Assembly: GCA_964016985.1 (NCBI GenBank)
Contig: OZ024828.1
Coordinates: 32,255,129-32,319,128, forward strand
Direction of reading: 5' to 3'
Length of the DNA stretch: 64,000 nucleotides
Source: Anodontia alba
Lineage: Eukaryota > Mollusca > Bivalvia > Lucinida > Lucinidae
In this document: positions 10,702 through 21,385 of the stretch, in pieces
Layout of the letters: each line of letters begins with the position of its first letter
How positions within the stretch are numbered: the first letter of the stretch is position 1
Made by a program: the position numbers and the translations under genes
Notes under the pieces: generated by a model
The model's database searches: none
What the model was told of the DNA's origin: nothing
What the model saw: only the letters and a program-made list of their open reading frames with translations

Positions 10702-11034
10702 TCAGTGACATTGCCTCCAAATTTGCACACTGACTTCTGATATGTCAGTAGAACTAGCTATATTTTTGACAGACAATCGCGCATCCCGTTCGACCACAAT
10801 CTTCACAGCAGCGATGTTAGCCTTGGTAACAGAGGTTTTAGGCCTTCCAGGACGGGTATCATCTTCAATAGAAAATTTCCCAGCTTTAAAAGCTTTAACC
10901 CACCTAAACACTGTGCGCATTGAAATGGTCTGTGGTCCATATATACCACACATTTCATTAAATATCTGCTTTGAATCTATATTGAGCCTAATGCGGCATT
11001 TAATATAGCTACGAATTTCAGTCTTCTGGTCCAT
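10702..11034 (-). pseudogene. Mariner-type transposase N-terminal fragment (HTH_48-like)
   Basis: The translation has FRWVKAFKAGKFSIEDDTRPGRP in a 110-residue frame from the first ATG (11034). This matches the pattern of paired helix-turn-helix DNA-binding domains in mariner/SETMAR-like transposases: a WVKxF helix, an xxEDDxRxGRP linker, then a second HTH near residues 65-105 (VERDARLSVKNIA). The frame stops right after the second HTH, and I see no DDE/D catalytic domain downstream on the minus strand. It is a truncated transposase or a stand-alone HTH remnant. Confidence 0.8.
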
Positions 11035-11471
11035 GGTCCAATGTAACAAGTAAATTGGTCAGTGTATATGACTGCATCTATTTCAATTTGAAATAACTCG
11101 GTCAGTTGGAAAGCGATTTTCACGAAATAAACGGGTATCGTTAGCTATTTAACACACAATTCAAGTGCAGTGAAGCATTTTAAAATATACTGGGATAAAA
11201 CAAAGGAAGCCTATTAATGACAGATTTTTTTGCACGACCCTCGTAGCAACTTTTGTAGGCTGACGTCATAAGTTTCGTAATTCAACCCCTTGCAATTGGA
11301 ATACTTGGCGTTTTTGGCTGTTTTGTTGCTACTTTCGGCACGGCTGCCAGTCTCTGCCAGCTCACGGAACGCTCACTGTTTTTCAGGATAAGCACCCAAA
11401 CGTTTGTTGGACCACTACGTTTTTGATCACACACGTCACTGGTCACATCGGTAGTCTATAGTAGTGCGTTC
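11035..11471. other. No gene recognised
   Basis: Sequence upstream of the transposase fragment on its strand. No mariner-like terminal repeat is obvious. Confidence 0.35.
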
Positions 11472-11675
11472 TTTTTTTTTTTTTTCTTTTTTTTTTATTT
11501 GGGTTTTACGGCCCTTTCAAGAATATTTCACTTATATCGAGCCGATCGTTCATCGAAGGTGGGCGAAAACCGGAGAACCCGGAGAAAAACCACCTGACCA
11601 TCCGTAAGCAGAACTTGGCTTTCCCACATATGACCCGAGCCAGGCTCGAACCACAGTAGTGCGCTCGCAGTTCCC
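11472..11675 (-). repeat. tRNA-derived SINE, minus strand, with A-tail
   Basis: On the minus strand GGTTCGAGCCTGGCTCG (B box, about 11636-11652) is followed by TCTCCGGTTTTCGCCCACC and ends GGCCGTAAAACCCAAAT plus an A-rich tail (plus-strand T-run 11472-11496). The terminal motif is shared with the SINE at 34899-35205, which suggests the same LINE partner. The A box end is poorly preserved. Confidence 0.75.
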
Positions 11676-12010
11676 GTTGGAAGCACTTATAATATATTAT
11701 ATTTGAAAGTACAAATATGTAATACAATATCGGTTTTTAAAATGATATACATCATGTCATTTGATGTTTTGTCTATTTGTTCGAGGAAAAAAAAATCTAA
11801 TCGTACACATACATTGATTACGACAAAGTAAAGTTCTGTGTACTTACATGTGTTACAAACGTTTCGCTTTGTCAACCGCTCACTACTTGAACAATTGGCC
11901 GCGTCATGCGAAAACGTGTCTTCGGGCATATGCGGACAGCTGAGGCCCATATCAGTCTGTGCATGCTGGTAGGGGTCTTCATTGTCCGTTAACAGAATCA
12001 TTGGAAACTA
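11676..12010. other. No gene; weak family F remnant
   Basis: About 11890-11990 has GCGTCATGCGAAAACGTGTC and CAGTCTGTGCATGC, resembling half of a family F palindrome. No other feature. Confidence 0.4.
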
Positions 12011-12367
12011 CAGTCGAATTTCAATGGCTAGAACATCTTTGGGACCATAGAAAATTGTTTTAGACATGGGTAGTTCGAGCCACTGAGGGTTAATCTTGGT
12101 GCGAGGTCAGGAAGCAAATAGCGATAATTTAGGGCATTTTTTAATTTCCTTCACAATAATTGTATGTTGAGTGTACTAATTAAAATCGCCTCATCGAGGC
12201 GATTCTAATGAGTACACACACCATGCAATTTCATGATAAAATAAGAAAAAAAAAACTTAATATATTTTTTCTTCAGCTAGTGGAAGAACTTCGCAGGGAC
12301 TCAAAAACGAGTTCGAATTAGCCATGGTAAACGAGCCATCGGTGTTCGAGCTATTGAGTTCCGACTG
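12011..12367. mobile_element. Family B pogo-like MITE, copy 1
   Basis: The element starts CAGTCGAATTTCAATGGCT and ends with the inverted partner AGCTATTGAGTTCCGACTG, flanked by TA on both sides. A CAGTCGAAC-type end with TA duplication is what I know from pogo/Tigger-like Tc1/mariner elements. The centre has AATCGCCTCATCGAGGCGATT, a hairpin core also present in family A. No transposase, 357 bp. Confidence 0.85.
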
Positions 12368-12743
12368 TATGTATGAATGGAGAGCAAAAGCCCTGATCAT
12401 ACTGTGCGCATGTGAAGAATAATCTGAATCCGCGCAGTTTGCACATGTTGGCTTGACGCAACCTAATATATGAAGATGTTCGAAAAGTGCCAAAATCGCA
12501 GGTCATCATCCACTTCTTATACAGCATCCTTGTGCAAGCGATCAGCCTCCTCTTCTTCAAGTGAGGTGATAACAAAGCTAGATGACCGAACACACATACA
12601 TGGTGTAAGTTTCAAACAGAACAAAGTTATACAAAGAACGAATAATATTAAAACCGCGAGGTCTTAGAGCGGCCAACAGTTTTTAATTGACCGAATGTAC
12701 ATTGTGTCACGTTTCGGCTCATCAAAATAGATCATAATAGCCT
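12368..12743. other. No gene recognised
   Basis: Contains loose family F-like words (CTGTGCGCATGTGAAGAA, CCGCGCAGTTTGCAC) near 12400-12450. No bounded element or exon. Confidence 0.4.
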
Positions 12744-12982
12744 GGACCCAGCTGTTCAAATTTTAACGAAGTTGTTAGCTAATGTGACGATGAAATGTCT
12801 TTCTTGAAATACAGCAAATACATTGATATTTTTGCTGAAAAAAAATGTGAGTAGCTTCAAAAGCTACCCAATTTTTTTGCAGCAAAAATATCAATGTGTA
12901 TGAAAATACCTTAGCTATAACAGTTAATGTGTTTGTCATTAACGAGCTCGTCAATCTAACGATGCTTTCAGCAACTGGGCCC
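12744..12982. mobile_element. Family C inverted-repeat element, copy 2 (older)
   Basis: Ends GGACCCAGCTGTTCAAA and TTTCAGCAACTGGGCCC. The central hairpin GTGAGTAGCTTCAAAAGCTACCC is shortened. It is more diverged than copies 1 and 3, so an older insertion. Confidence 0.75.
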
Positions 12983-14130
12983 AGGTCGTTTACCGAACAT
13001 ATTAATGTGGTTGGTTTCTTTCTATGACGCGTTTACAAATGAAGATGAAAAAGAAAAGATTTTACCGAATGCGTGTTTACTATTTACTATCGCCTGTACT
13101 TAGTGTTTTAGTACATATATGTATCAACGGTCGTAAACTGTCCTTTCAAAAAGAGTTGTACTAAAATACCTTTGACGTAAAATGCGAATTATATTCCATT
13201 TTATCGCAGAATAAATAAGTCAAATCCCAACGGTAAAGCTGATTACGACATTTGCTCACCAAGCAGAATTATCGTATTTACCAGACATGCCGAAGCCGAA
13301 AGAAAAGAGCCAAGGTCATATGTGATCCTCGCCTGCATTACAAGTTAGATTTGGTTATGTTACTAAACCTTCTAGTTGAATACAGCCAGCACTTTTACTA
13401 CTTTCAAATAACAAAGTGCCATTTTTTCGGTATATTAGATTACCACTTCACCATGCATTAGGGACTTATGCTTTTGGAACTCTGGGTTGTCATAGGAAAT
13501 ACGAGTTGTTCAGGTGTTTGGTATTTATGGTAAGTGTGATACTTAAGGTCACTAATGAACTGAACTAGGTCAGCCAAGTAATAAAATCTGTTCTTGTTCT
13601 AGTCATATTCTCTTTATTAGGTTTGAACTCGAATGACCTTGAGCTACCACTAATGGTATGATGCAATACTAGTATTATAGAGTAAAATATAAAACTGAAT
13701 AATGACGTCAGCCAGAAAAGGTCATAGACACGACGCACAGCATATCCAAGGTACTGAAACAAAACGATATGTGAACGAAATGATAACAAAACAAAACTGA
13801 ATTTTTGCAATAACATGCATAAAAAAACAAAAACAAAAACAAAAAAACAAAAACAACAAAAAAAAAAAAATAAATAAATAAAAAAAAATAAATAAAAAAA
13901 TAAAAAATAAAAAAAAATAAAAAATAAAACAAATAAATAAAATAAAAAAAAACAACATAAAATTGCCTCTTAGTTAGAACGGTCAGCAGACGCTGTACAG
14001 AAAGTACTTAACCTAGTTTTTTTCGTACCAAAACTCGCGCTTAAATCGGATGCAGCTCCATTTACAGTAGAGTATCCAGCGCTTGTAGGGTTATCTAACC
14101 CATCATGAACATCTGTGACATTAAGCATAT
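12983..14130. other. No gene; long A-rich low-complexity tract 13820-13952
   Basis: The tract at 13820-13952 is a mix of AAAAC, AAAT and A-runs. Minus-strand frames through it give Phe-rich artefacts. Nothing else is recognisable. Confidence 0.6.
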
Positions 14131-14414
14131 CATTACGAAAACACGCCTATTCAAATATATAAAAAAATTCTCCTCCAAAAATTTAAAACTTTCAAATAAA
14201 AAAAAAACTGTATGTAATATTTTTCATATTTCTGCTCAAAACAAAGATTGTTGGTACTGGTTAGAACCGCCTCGGCGAGGCGAGTCTAACGAGTACCCAC
14301 AATCCATGTTTTGAGCAGAAATAAGAAAAATAACATACCCCTGCAAACCCCAGTTTTACTATATAAAAGTAGGGTTTAAGGGGGTCAAAATTATATAGGC
14401 ATGTTTTCGTGATG
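14131..14414. mobile_element. Family A hairpin element, copy 1
   Basis: Starts CATTACGAAAACACGCCTAT and ends with inverted ATAGGCATGTTTTCGTGATG. The centre has arms GTACTGGTTAGAACCGCCTC / GAGGCGAGTCTAACGAGTAC with outer arms TCTGCTCAAAACA / TGTTTTGAGCAGA. One side carries CCCCTGTAAACCCCAGTTTT...AAAAGTAGGGTTTAAGGGGG, itself an inverted pair. No open frame. Target-site duplication unclear. Confidence 0.85.
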
Positions 14415-14439
14415 TACAAGTAAAAAGCTGTCAGAAAAA

Positions 14440-14485
14440 GCTTGGTCTATTCTCAGCACATAATGTGCTAAGCATAGACCAAGCC
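14440..14485. repeat. Short inverted repeat (21-bp arms)
   Basis: GCTTGGTCTATTCTCAGCAC and TGTGCTAAGCATAGACCAAG are near-complementary with two mismatches and a tiny loop. It lies about 25 bp right of family A copy 1 and is not part of it. Function unknown. Confidence 0.75.
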
Positions 14486-15962
14486 AGTTTGTGGTTATAA
14501 CGACGTTCAGCAGATCATGGTTAATAGCGTTGGACCAGTCCATGACCTTTTTATAAAGTGCTTTGGAGTGATATCGCACTTTAAGATTGTTTATGCCCAA
14601 TGGCTGCACTCTTATACAAGAACGAGTCAAATGGTAACCAGCGTAACGAAGATCTAATCCTGGAAAATGCACTCGAAGAACGTCGGGCCCAATATATAAT
14701 GTCTCAGGGTACGTACATAAAAAAAGACCCCGATCTCGGACGGAACCAAGGTTGACTAGTTATATTTGTAATCGCCTGCACAGTAAATAACATTTGGCGA
14801 ACAGCAATGGCAATAGTATAGAAGATGTCAAGGAAAGAATTACACCATTGTGTCTTTTGAAGTTTGCGGTTTCCTTTCTTGTTTTAGCGGGGGGGGGGGG
14901 GGGGGGGGGGGGGAGTTGGGGTGGGGGGGTGGGGTAGGGGCGTGCATTATACATGACAAATAAAATAATTTAAGAATCATATATCTACACAGTGCACGCA
15001 TAATCAAGCATTTATAAGAAATATTTCAGGCGTATTTAATGAGACTTTGTCTTGTGCTTCAAATATAATCTTCAACCGGTGGTTATTCTTTGCAGGATTT
15101 GTTGGTTTAATGTTCTGTTCGTTTGTTGTAAATGTTTGAACCAACCCCTTGGCTTTTAGTGGCCGAAGATGATACCTTACCTGGTAACACTACCACTGCT
15201 TGCAATTACTAAATTTCCTGAAGCAAACGTTACGTCTAACTAACAGAAAGTAAAACAGCGGAACACGTAGCATGTATGCCATTAATTAAAGTATATACGA
15301 TACTTGTTCTTATTTGGTTATCCGTAAGCGTGTGAGACCTTTCAAACTGAAGTCTAAATGTTTTTTTAAGTAAACGGTCTAGTTTGATATGAACAATATA
15401 CAAAAATCATTTTAACAGATCTGGAGGGGGCGGGTATGGCGGTATTACCCTGAGGATAAGACAGCAAAAACCTCCTTGCCCTCGGTATTCTGACAAACCA
15501 GTGAAAACCGAGCTGAAAATTCTGAAAAAAAAAAAACAAAAACAAAAAACACTCTCAGGAGTTTCAACAAAATATAGTAACTCAATGGTCAGGAATTTGA
15601 CACGAAGTTTTCTAAACTTTCAAATTCGAGGTGGTATTCTCACTGCCCGGAGGTATTCCTGCCGTCCTCTCCGTCCTCTCCACCCCGCAGACCCTTCCTC
15701 TTAGAAAAACATTGATTGGGGCATAAAGTTTACCTGAATCGAAATTACGTCGATCTTCAACTAAACAAATTGTATATTTCAGCAAATGTTTTTTTGTAAC
15801 AGTCTTTCATTTGGCCTGCTGGTTTAATTGAGAATCAGACTAATTGTCCAATTTTCTAATATTGACCGATTTAACAGAGCAATCCGTAAGGCAGTCTGAA
15901 AAGTCAGGACTTTTAAGTTGCCCTCTTATTGTCTGTTCCAGTTTGTGTGTGGACACCTATTA
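14486..15962. other. No gene; G-run 14888-14913
   Basis: Contains a 26-base G-run followed by further G-runs up to 14941. The G-run is a possible quadruplex and assembly-risk site. No exon or bounded element. Confidence 0.55.
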
Positions 15963-16385
15963 AGTGTGTGTATGTGTGCGTGTGTGCGTGCGTGCGTGCG
16001 TGTGTGTTAAGGGAAACCTTTACACTTTCAGCGGAGATGTGTATATGTGTGTGTGTGTTAACCCATTTAAGACTAGCGTCCTATTAATGGGACATTGGCA
16101 AACTGTGAAGACCATGATCAAACGCCACAGAACGCGGCGTCTGAACAGGATCTACAATGTTTGCAGTAAGTTCAGAAATTTCTAAAAAACATGATAATAA
16201 TAATAACTAACCAGACACCCCTGATATAGGAGATGGAGCTGTCCAAAGACTTGGCAGAAGAGTCTATTCGGCATAAATGGGTTAAGGGAAACCTATACAC
16301 TTTCAGACGAGATGTGTGTGTGTGTGTGTGTGTGTGCGTGTGCGTGTGCGTGTGTTAAGGGAAGACAGATACACTTTCAGCGGAG
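15963..16385. repeat. Three imperfect tandem units ending in (TG)n
   Basis: Each unit reads GTGTTAAGGGAAACC, then TACACTTTCAGCGGAG, then a TG-rich run (starts near 16006, 16281 and 16353). A family G element sits at the TTAA of the second unit. The neighbouring units keep the empty TTAA site. Confidence 0.8.
16058..16285. mobile_element. Family G TTAA-flanked inverted-repeat element, copy 2
   Basis: Starts TTAACCCATTTAAG and ends CATAAATGGGTTAA. Flanking sequence is GTGTG before and GGGAAACC after, while the empty neighbouring unit reads GTGTGTTAAGGGAAACC. The insertion therefore duplicated TTAA exactly, as piggyBac-type transposases do. The ends CCCATTTA are reminiscent of piggyBac-like CCC-starting termini. 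Non-autonomous. Confidence 0.85.
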
Positions 16386-16520
16386 TCAAATGGTTCTGCC
16401 TGAATTCAGGAAAGGCGTCTACTTATAAAGGAAGCCTTTGATGTTTAAAATAATATTCATTTTCAGAAGGGCCTTGTTGTATGGGAAGCAAATAGGAAGT
16501 CACACGGATTTTCCCCTGTA
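16386..16520. repeat. Family H dispersed repeat copy
   Basis: Contains TTTTCAGAAGGGCCTT, GGGAAGCAAATAGGAAGTCA and TTTTCCCCTGTAAC, matching the order at 41735-41915. Ends not defined. Confidence 0.45.
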
Positions 16521-16690
16521 ACATTTTGGAAAATCCGTTAAGTGTATAAATCTTTTAAGTCCCCTTGAACACTGCCTGTTACACGGAACATTAAATAGAC
16601 GCACACATACCATAATATCTTAACCAATGGATGTTCCATTGTCTCTATGTAAATAAAACTAAGGTTTATTTTCAATAACCAAAAATTATA

Positions 16691-16750
16691 CCATAGCTGG
16701 ACCATGGGATAATTTTCAATTTTGAAAATTATACCATGGTTTAGTTATGG
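16691..16750. repeat. 60-bp inverted repeat
   Basis: CCATAGCTGGACCATGGGAT...TTTTCAA pairs with TTGAAAATT...CCATGGTTTAGTTATGG with a few mismatches and almost no loop. It lies 30 bp left of element I. Confidence 0.75.
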
Positions 16751-16780
16751 ATCTCACAGGTGTTCCTTAGAATGACTGTC

Positions 16781-17265
16781 AACCTTTATCACTCTCTGGA
16801 CGAATTCCGCAGACGATAACAAATTGATGATATTTTACCCAAAAAACAGGTTTTTGTTTTCTGGGAAAAATAAGAAAAATATTTCAAAATGTTGTATGTT
16901 GAGTTTTGTACCAAGAGTGCTCAGCATCAATTTTCAGCAGACATTTTGAAATATTTTCATTTTTTTCCCTTGAAATAGGATTTGACAATTTATGCTAATT
17001 GTCTCTAAATGTCAAATTGTTTTCTGGATCATCAATATGTTTTCTGCTGAAATTGCCAAATGAGTGCTAACCATCAATTTTCAGCAGATGACATTTTGAA
17101 ATAGTTTCTTATTGTTTCTCTGGAAACTGGATTTGAGATTTCATGCAAATTGCCTCCAAAGAATCAGTTTGAATGAAATGTCAAATTCTGTTGGCTGGAA
17201 AAAAAATAAGAAAAGTATCATCAAATATATTGTCTGCTGAAATTGTCCAGAGAGTGGTAAAGGTT
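16781..17265. mobile_element. Family I inverted-repeat element
   Basis: Left end AACCTTTATCACTCTCTGGA and right end TCCAGAGAGTGGTAAAGGTT are inverted with one mismatch. The interior has repeated blocks: TTTTCAGCAGACATTTTGAAA occurs in variants at about 16933 and 17080, with CAAATTGTCTCTAAATG-like words between. About 485 bp, no transposase. I see no other copy in the window. Confidence 0.8.
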
Positions 17266-17697
17266 AGAGGAACTTCAAAATCACTTCTGCTTGAGCAACT
17301 TTCTATTTAAAACTAACACATTCATTGTTTTTTTTGTTGAATAAAATACATGCAACCAGACGTTCTGTCTGGAGTATATTATAAGGACAGAAGCTACAGC
17401 TGACCAACCAGATTGCACCAAAATTTGACCAAATTAAGATGCTGATGTAATTTCTTTTGATTGACATGATTGCATCCAATCAGATTTTAGCAGTACTGTC
17501 TCAGTCAGTTTAATTCAAAAAAAGGCGGGGTGTTGCATAATTTTACGTACACAAGGTCAATAGGTCCAGCATTACATCAGACCAGGTGTTTCCACTTTAC
17601 CATAAAAATATACAAAAATAAATATAAAAAGTAGAAAAAGATATACTAAATAAATAAAAGTATAGTTATTGTAAGAAACAAAAAACATTGGTTAAAT
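17266..17697. other. No gene recognised
   Basis: AT-rich sequence between elements I and J with no bounded structure. Confidence 0.4.
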
Positions 17698-17878
17698 CAG
17701 ATAAACCATGTTATTGTCTCGGTTTTGGGAATACTGTAAATTATATCACAGTTTGGTGACTTTCACTGTCTGACCCACACTCGGCTCCGCCTCGTTCGGG
17801 GTCAGACAGTGAAAGGTCACCAAATTCTGGTATAATTTAGAGTATATCCAAACCTCGACAATAATCATGGTTTATCTG
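17698..17878. mobile_element. Element J: 181-bp foldback with ~78-bp arms
   Basis: Starts CAGATAAACCATGTTATTG and ends CAATAATCATGGTTTATCTG. The arms pair along nearly their whole length, through TTTGGTGACTTTCACTGTCT and its complement. The loop is ACACTCGGCTCCGCCTCG-like. A small foldback or MITE; the CAG...CTG termini with TA-rich flanks would fit a Tc1/mariner origin, which is inference. Confidence 0.8.
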
Positions 17879-18002
17879 TAACATAACAGACATATTTTAC
17901 GAGGGACTCGTACTTACGTCGTATAAGTCCTTCTTGGTATCTGTTTATGTGTATCGTATAAAAGTATTAAGGGCGCACATGAGAAATAACCTCTTCAGTT
18001 TG

Positions 18003-18370
18003 TTTAAAGGCTCCATATTCCTTAAAAATTGACACTTTTTTTTATCCAAGAAAGGTTTGATATATGGTATTAATACGATCATAAAATGTGGCATCTGACA
18101 GCCCGTAAGATTTCAATTAGTCTCTCGTTTTTGATGAAATGTTTTTGGGTTTTTTTTTTATCGTATCACTGGATTAATGTTGCCAACATTAATTCAGAGA
18201 TACGATATAAATCGTTTCATCTTTGATCCAGTTTAAGAACGATAGACTAACTGAAATTTTATAGGCTGTCAGGTGCCACATTTTATGATTGTCTTAATAC
18301 CGTATATAAATTTGTTAAATCTTTCTTGGATAACAAAATGTCTATTTTGTAATTATATGGAACCTTTAAA
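18003..18370. mobile_element. Element K: 368-bp foldback with ~150-bp arms
   Basis: TTTAAAGGCTCCATAT at the left pairs with ATATGGAACCTTTAAA at the right. Interior pairs include TTATCCAAGAAAG / CTTTCTTGGATAA, ATAAAATGTGGCA / TGCCACATTTTAT and ATTAATGTTGCCAACATTAAT at the apex. Arms are diverged by scattered substitutions, so the element is not young. Confidence 0.8.
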
Positions 18371-18500
18371 ACAGTTAAGGCCCTGACCATTCTCCATCAA
18401 TAAACGTATTTCAGGTGTACTATTGTCTTCACACCATAATCCGTTTTCTTAGATTATATTGTACCGATCAGCTAATTGCACAGATATACATTGCCCAGCC

Positions 18501-18592
18501 TGCATTCTTTATAAATCAATAGCGGGCCGTTATCGGCCCGTCAGCTACCCTGCCGGGCCGATAACGGCCCGCTGTAGATTTATGTAGGATGC
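18501..18592. repeat. GC-rich hairpin (AGCGGGCCGTTATCGGCCCG arms)
   Basis: TGCATTC, ATAAATC, AGCGGGCCGTTATCGGCCCG then a CTACC-containing loop and the inverted partner ending GGATGC. The arm itself contains a smaller inverted repeat (GGGCCG...CGGCCC), so several stems compete. High GC contrasts with the AT-rich surroundings. Confidence 0.8.
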
Positions 18593-18625
18593 TTACTGGG
18601 TTGTTGCAACACAATGAGCATTTGA

Positions 18626-18860
18626 GCCGCACTTTTGAGCCCTACCTTCTGATATGTGCGTCCAAGGTAGACCCCGATTAGCCTGTGCATCCACGCAGTC
18701 TTATCAGAGTCTTTAGTGTCCACATGAAGAAACTATTCATCATAGCCTGACCAAAATATGGCCAGTGAAGATTCTGATCAAACTGCGTGAATGCAGCCTC
18801 ATTTGGATCTCCATTAAGGTGAATGGATACCATTGGTGTAATTCCCGCCATATTGGAAAA
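18626..18860. repeat. Family F palindromic element, copy 2
   Basis: GAGCCGCAC, TACCTTCTGATATGTGCG, GATTAGCCTGTGCATCCACG and CAGTCTTATCAGAG, followed by the second half with GATTCTGATCAAACTGCGTG. Same order as 31080-31307. A minus-strand frame through it is a shadow of the repeat. Confidence 0.65.
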
Positions 18861-19765
18861 GGGAAACAACTTTTCAGTAAAACAAACCCCTTCTAAAAAG
18901 GGTTATACTATAAAAGGAAAACAAACGCTCCCAATGGATGTAAATCTTTTCTTTTTAGTGCAGACCGCTTTTTTTTCAGAAGGAAGGTAATAGTAATCCT
19001 CCTTACGCCAGAACAAGAAGAGCAGAGAAGGTAATATCAGACAAGCTAATGCTGAACCAACGGTACGCAGTTAGATGTGAAGCCTATTATTAGACATATC
19101 CGGCATTGCAAACAAATGAGACAATGATTATAGTCTGAGCTAGAGGAGTCCAGCCAGGTAAATTATTTGGTGTCAAATCTCGGTCCAGCCTAGCAAATTA
19201 TTTGGTGTAAAAAATCGGTGAAAGTTCGAGCATCTCAGCTAATATACTATAAAGTGGCACCTTCAGTATCCTAGAATAGGCTCTATATATCTCGTTAACG
19301 CTATGCACTTTGATAATAACTGCTAGTTTCAGATCGTCTGTACTTCAGTATTTCAAATAATAAATATAGGGATACCCAGAAAAAAAAAGAAAAACACAAT
19401 CACGGAACGCACAGTCCTTCCAAGGCACAAAGGCTGAATGTCACAGAACAACATCACAAAATAACTCTCTAACGGAAAGAGCGAACAAATCCTAATATAC
19501 ATGTAGTTCCAGCTACACAAAATTGTTCAGTCCGTAAAAGGGTTTCGAAACTCAATACAGGATCAACATAAAGTACTTAAACTAGCCGCTCTGCCCTTTG
19601 AAGAAACACAGACTACAAAATTATTAAAGTCAGCACAAATCAAACACACTAATTATAGAAGTATGGTAAGCCCGACCATAGACAAATAAGGTCAGACACA
19701 AGCCTTCTAGAAAAGATTTATGATTGAATTATCATTGAATCGGCGGCTCGACTTAATTTCGGCAA
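18861..19765. other. No gene recognised
   Basis: Only local features: a repeated AGCCAGGTAAATTATTTGGTG / AGCCTAGCAAATTATTTGGTG pair near 19152-19213 and short A-runs. No exon seen. Confidence 0.4.
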
Positions 19766-19985
19766 TTAACTCATTTACGCCGAATGGACTCTGTTGTCCG
19801 AACTCTTTGGACAGATCCTTTTCCAACAGATGGGGTGAATGGTTGTTACGCTGTTTATAAAAAAAATCTGTATACAGCGCGAATAATGTATAACCTGATC
19901 AAACTCCGCGTTCTATGGCGTCTGATTTGGGTCTAAATTGTTTGCAAATGTCCCTTTTATGTGACGTTAGGCATAAATAGGTTAA
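19766..19985. mobile_element. Family G TTAA-flanked element, copy 3
   Basis: Begins TTAACTCATTTACGCCGAAT and ends GGCATAAATAGGTTAA, imperfect inverted ends with TTAA at both borders. The interior has GATCAAACTCCGCGTTCTA and GGCGTCTGATTTGGG, resembling the interior of copy 2. Confidence 0.7.
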
Positions 19986-21385
19986 AGATGTCAACAGAGT
20001 CGTTAACCCTGATTAGTTTATCTTCGTATTAGGCATTTAGTCTGTCGCATACCATCTTATTATATCGTTTATTATCATATTCGATATTTCAGTTGTTCTA
20101 AAAAGCAGTCATTCCAACAACTCTCCTAACTTTATGAATTTGATCACCATAAAACTTAGATTCCAACATTATCTCTTGGTGCATTTTTGTTTTCAACCGA
20201 GCAATGTGTCTAGAAATTAATGTAGTATGTGTCTAAAAATATCTTAGAAGTTTATTGCGGTCGTTAACGTAACTTACGTGGCTAATTGCTCTGACAAAAC
20301 AAATGAGCTATACGTATATTCCATATGACGATGATCTGCCATTAAAAAAAAACAAAAAAAAAAAACGTACACTAGCTAGGTGATCGACTTTCCGCCGCCT
20401 TCTGCGCTCATTAAAATTGTATTGCGGATTTGTATTACGCCAAAGACAGTCGGAACTAAACATAAATTAAAGCAGTGAATGCCGCTGAACTAGCTTTTAA
20501 TGAGGATCTGGCAAGCAGTACATTGAAAGAGAACTATCTCTCTCTTTGATACTTACTAGAACCTCGGTAATATGAATATATGCTCAACTTTCTCAGCCGA
20601 CTTCCCATCGGTGAAGGAAAAAAGACGTTTGAATGCAGATTTGAGCGCTACTAAGTTCCCGTTTCAACGATAGACTCAACATGCTCTCATTTTTCCAGCG
20701 TGTAAAAATTATCTTAAATTCCCAGCTATATTACCATGACATTATTTGGCCTATGTCGGTAGGGAATCTGTATTAAGTGCATTATAGAATCAGGAATGTT
20801 TGTTTTGAATTGCCAGTAATAACATGACCAGTCGTGGAATTATTAGTTTGGGGCTTTATAATCTCATGACTTAAGCAAAGGACTTATTAAGGGGGAGTAT
20901 TTGGTGTTCATTCTGGGATAATGTTTCTTATTTCTCTTTAAAAATACGAGTATGTTGTGTGTACACATTAGAAGCGAGGCTTTTATAGACAACTGGAGAA
21001 AATGATCCCATAATTTCCTCATCAAACATTCCTCCTTAAAAATTCCTCTGCGTGAGTCAGGAGAATTAGTCTTAATACCAAGGCAAATAGAATGGGAGGG
21101 CGGTGTGTGTGTGTGTGTGTGTGTGTGGTGGTGGGGGGGGTGCGGGGGTGGCGGGCGGGGTTGGGGAGGTGGAGGGAGGGGGTAAAATGGACTAAATATG
21201 AAGCATTATCTCGTTTCACAGATGGTGAAATTTTTGTCATTTCAGAACAATACTACTGTCTTTATTTGAAAGTTTAATGAAAATTTATTGTTGGAAAGTG
21301 TCTTTAATATTGAATATTTAGTAATTTTTGTTAAACTACAGTAAATTTTCACCGTAGGAGTGGACCAAAATATTGATTGTTATGT
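19986..21385. other. No gene; (TG)n and G-rich tract 21102-21180
   Basis: The 21102-21180 stretch is a TG run passing into GGTGG and G-runs. Open frames over it on both strands are repeat artefacts. The remainder shows no exon or bounded repeat. Confidence 0.5.

Noticed and set aside
13708..13958. Phe-rich minus-strand frames
   Set aside because: Artefact of the A-rich low-complexity tract at 13820-13952.
14131..14414. Bacterial-type intrinsic terminator from the perfect stem and T-rich flanks
   Set aside because: The window is clearly eukaryotic and the stem is the core of a dispersed element with ten copies.
18678..18869. 63-residue minus-strand frame of fairly protein-like composition
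   Set aside because: It coincides with family F copy 2, and the matching region in other F copies is not open.
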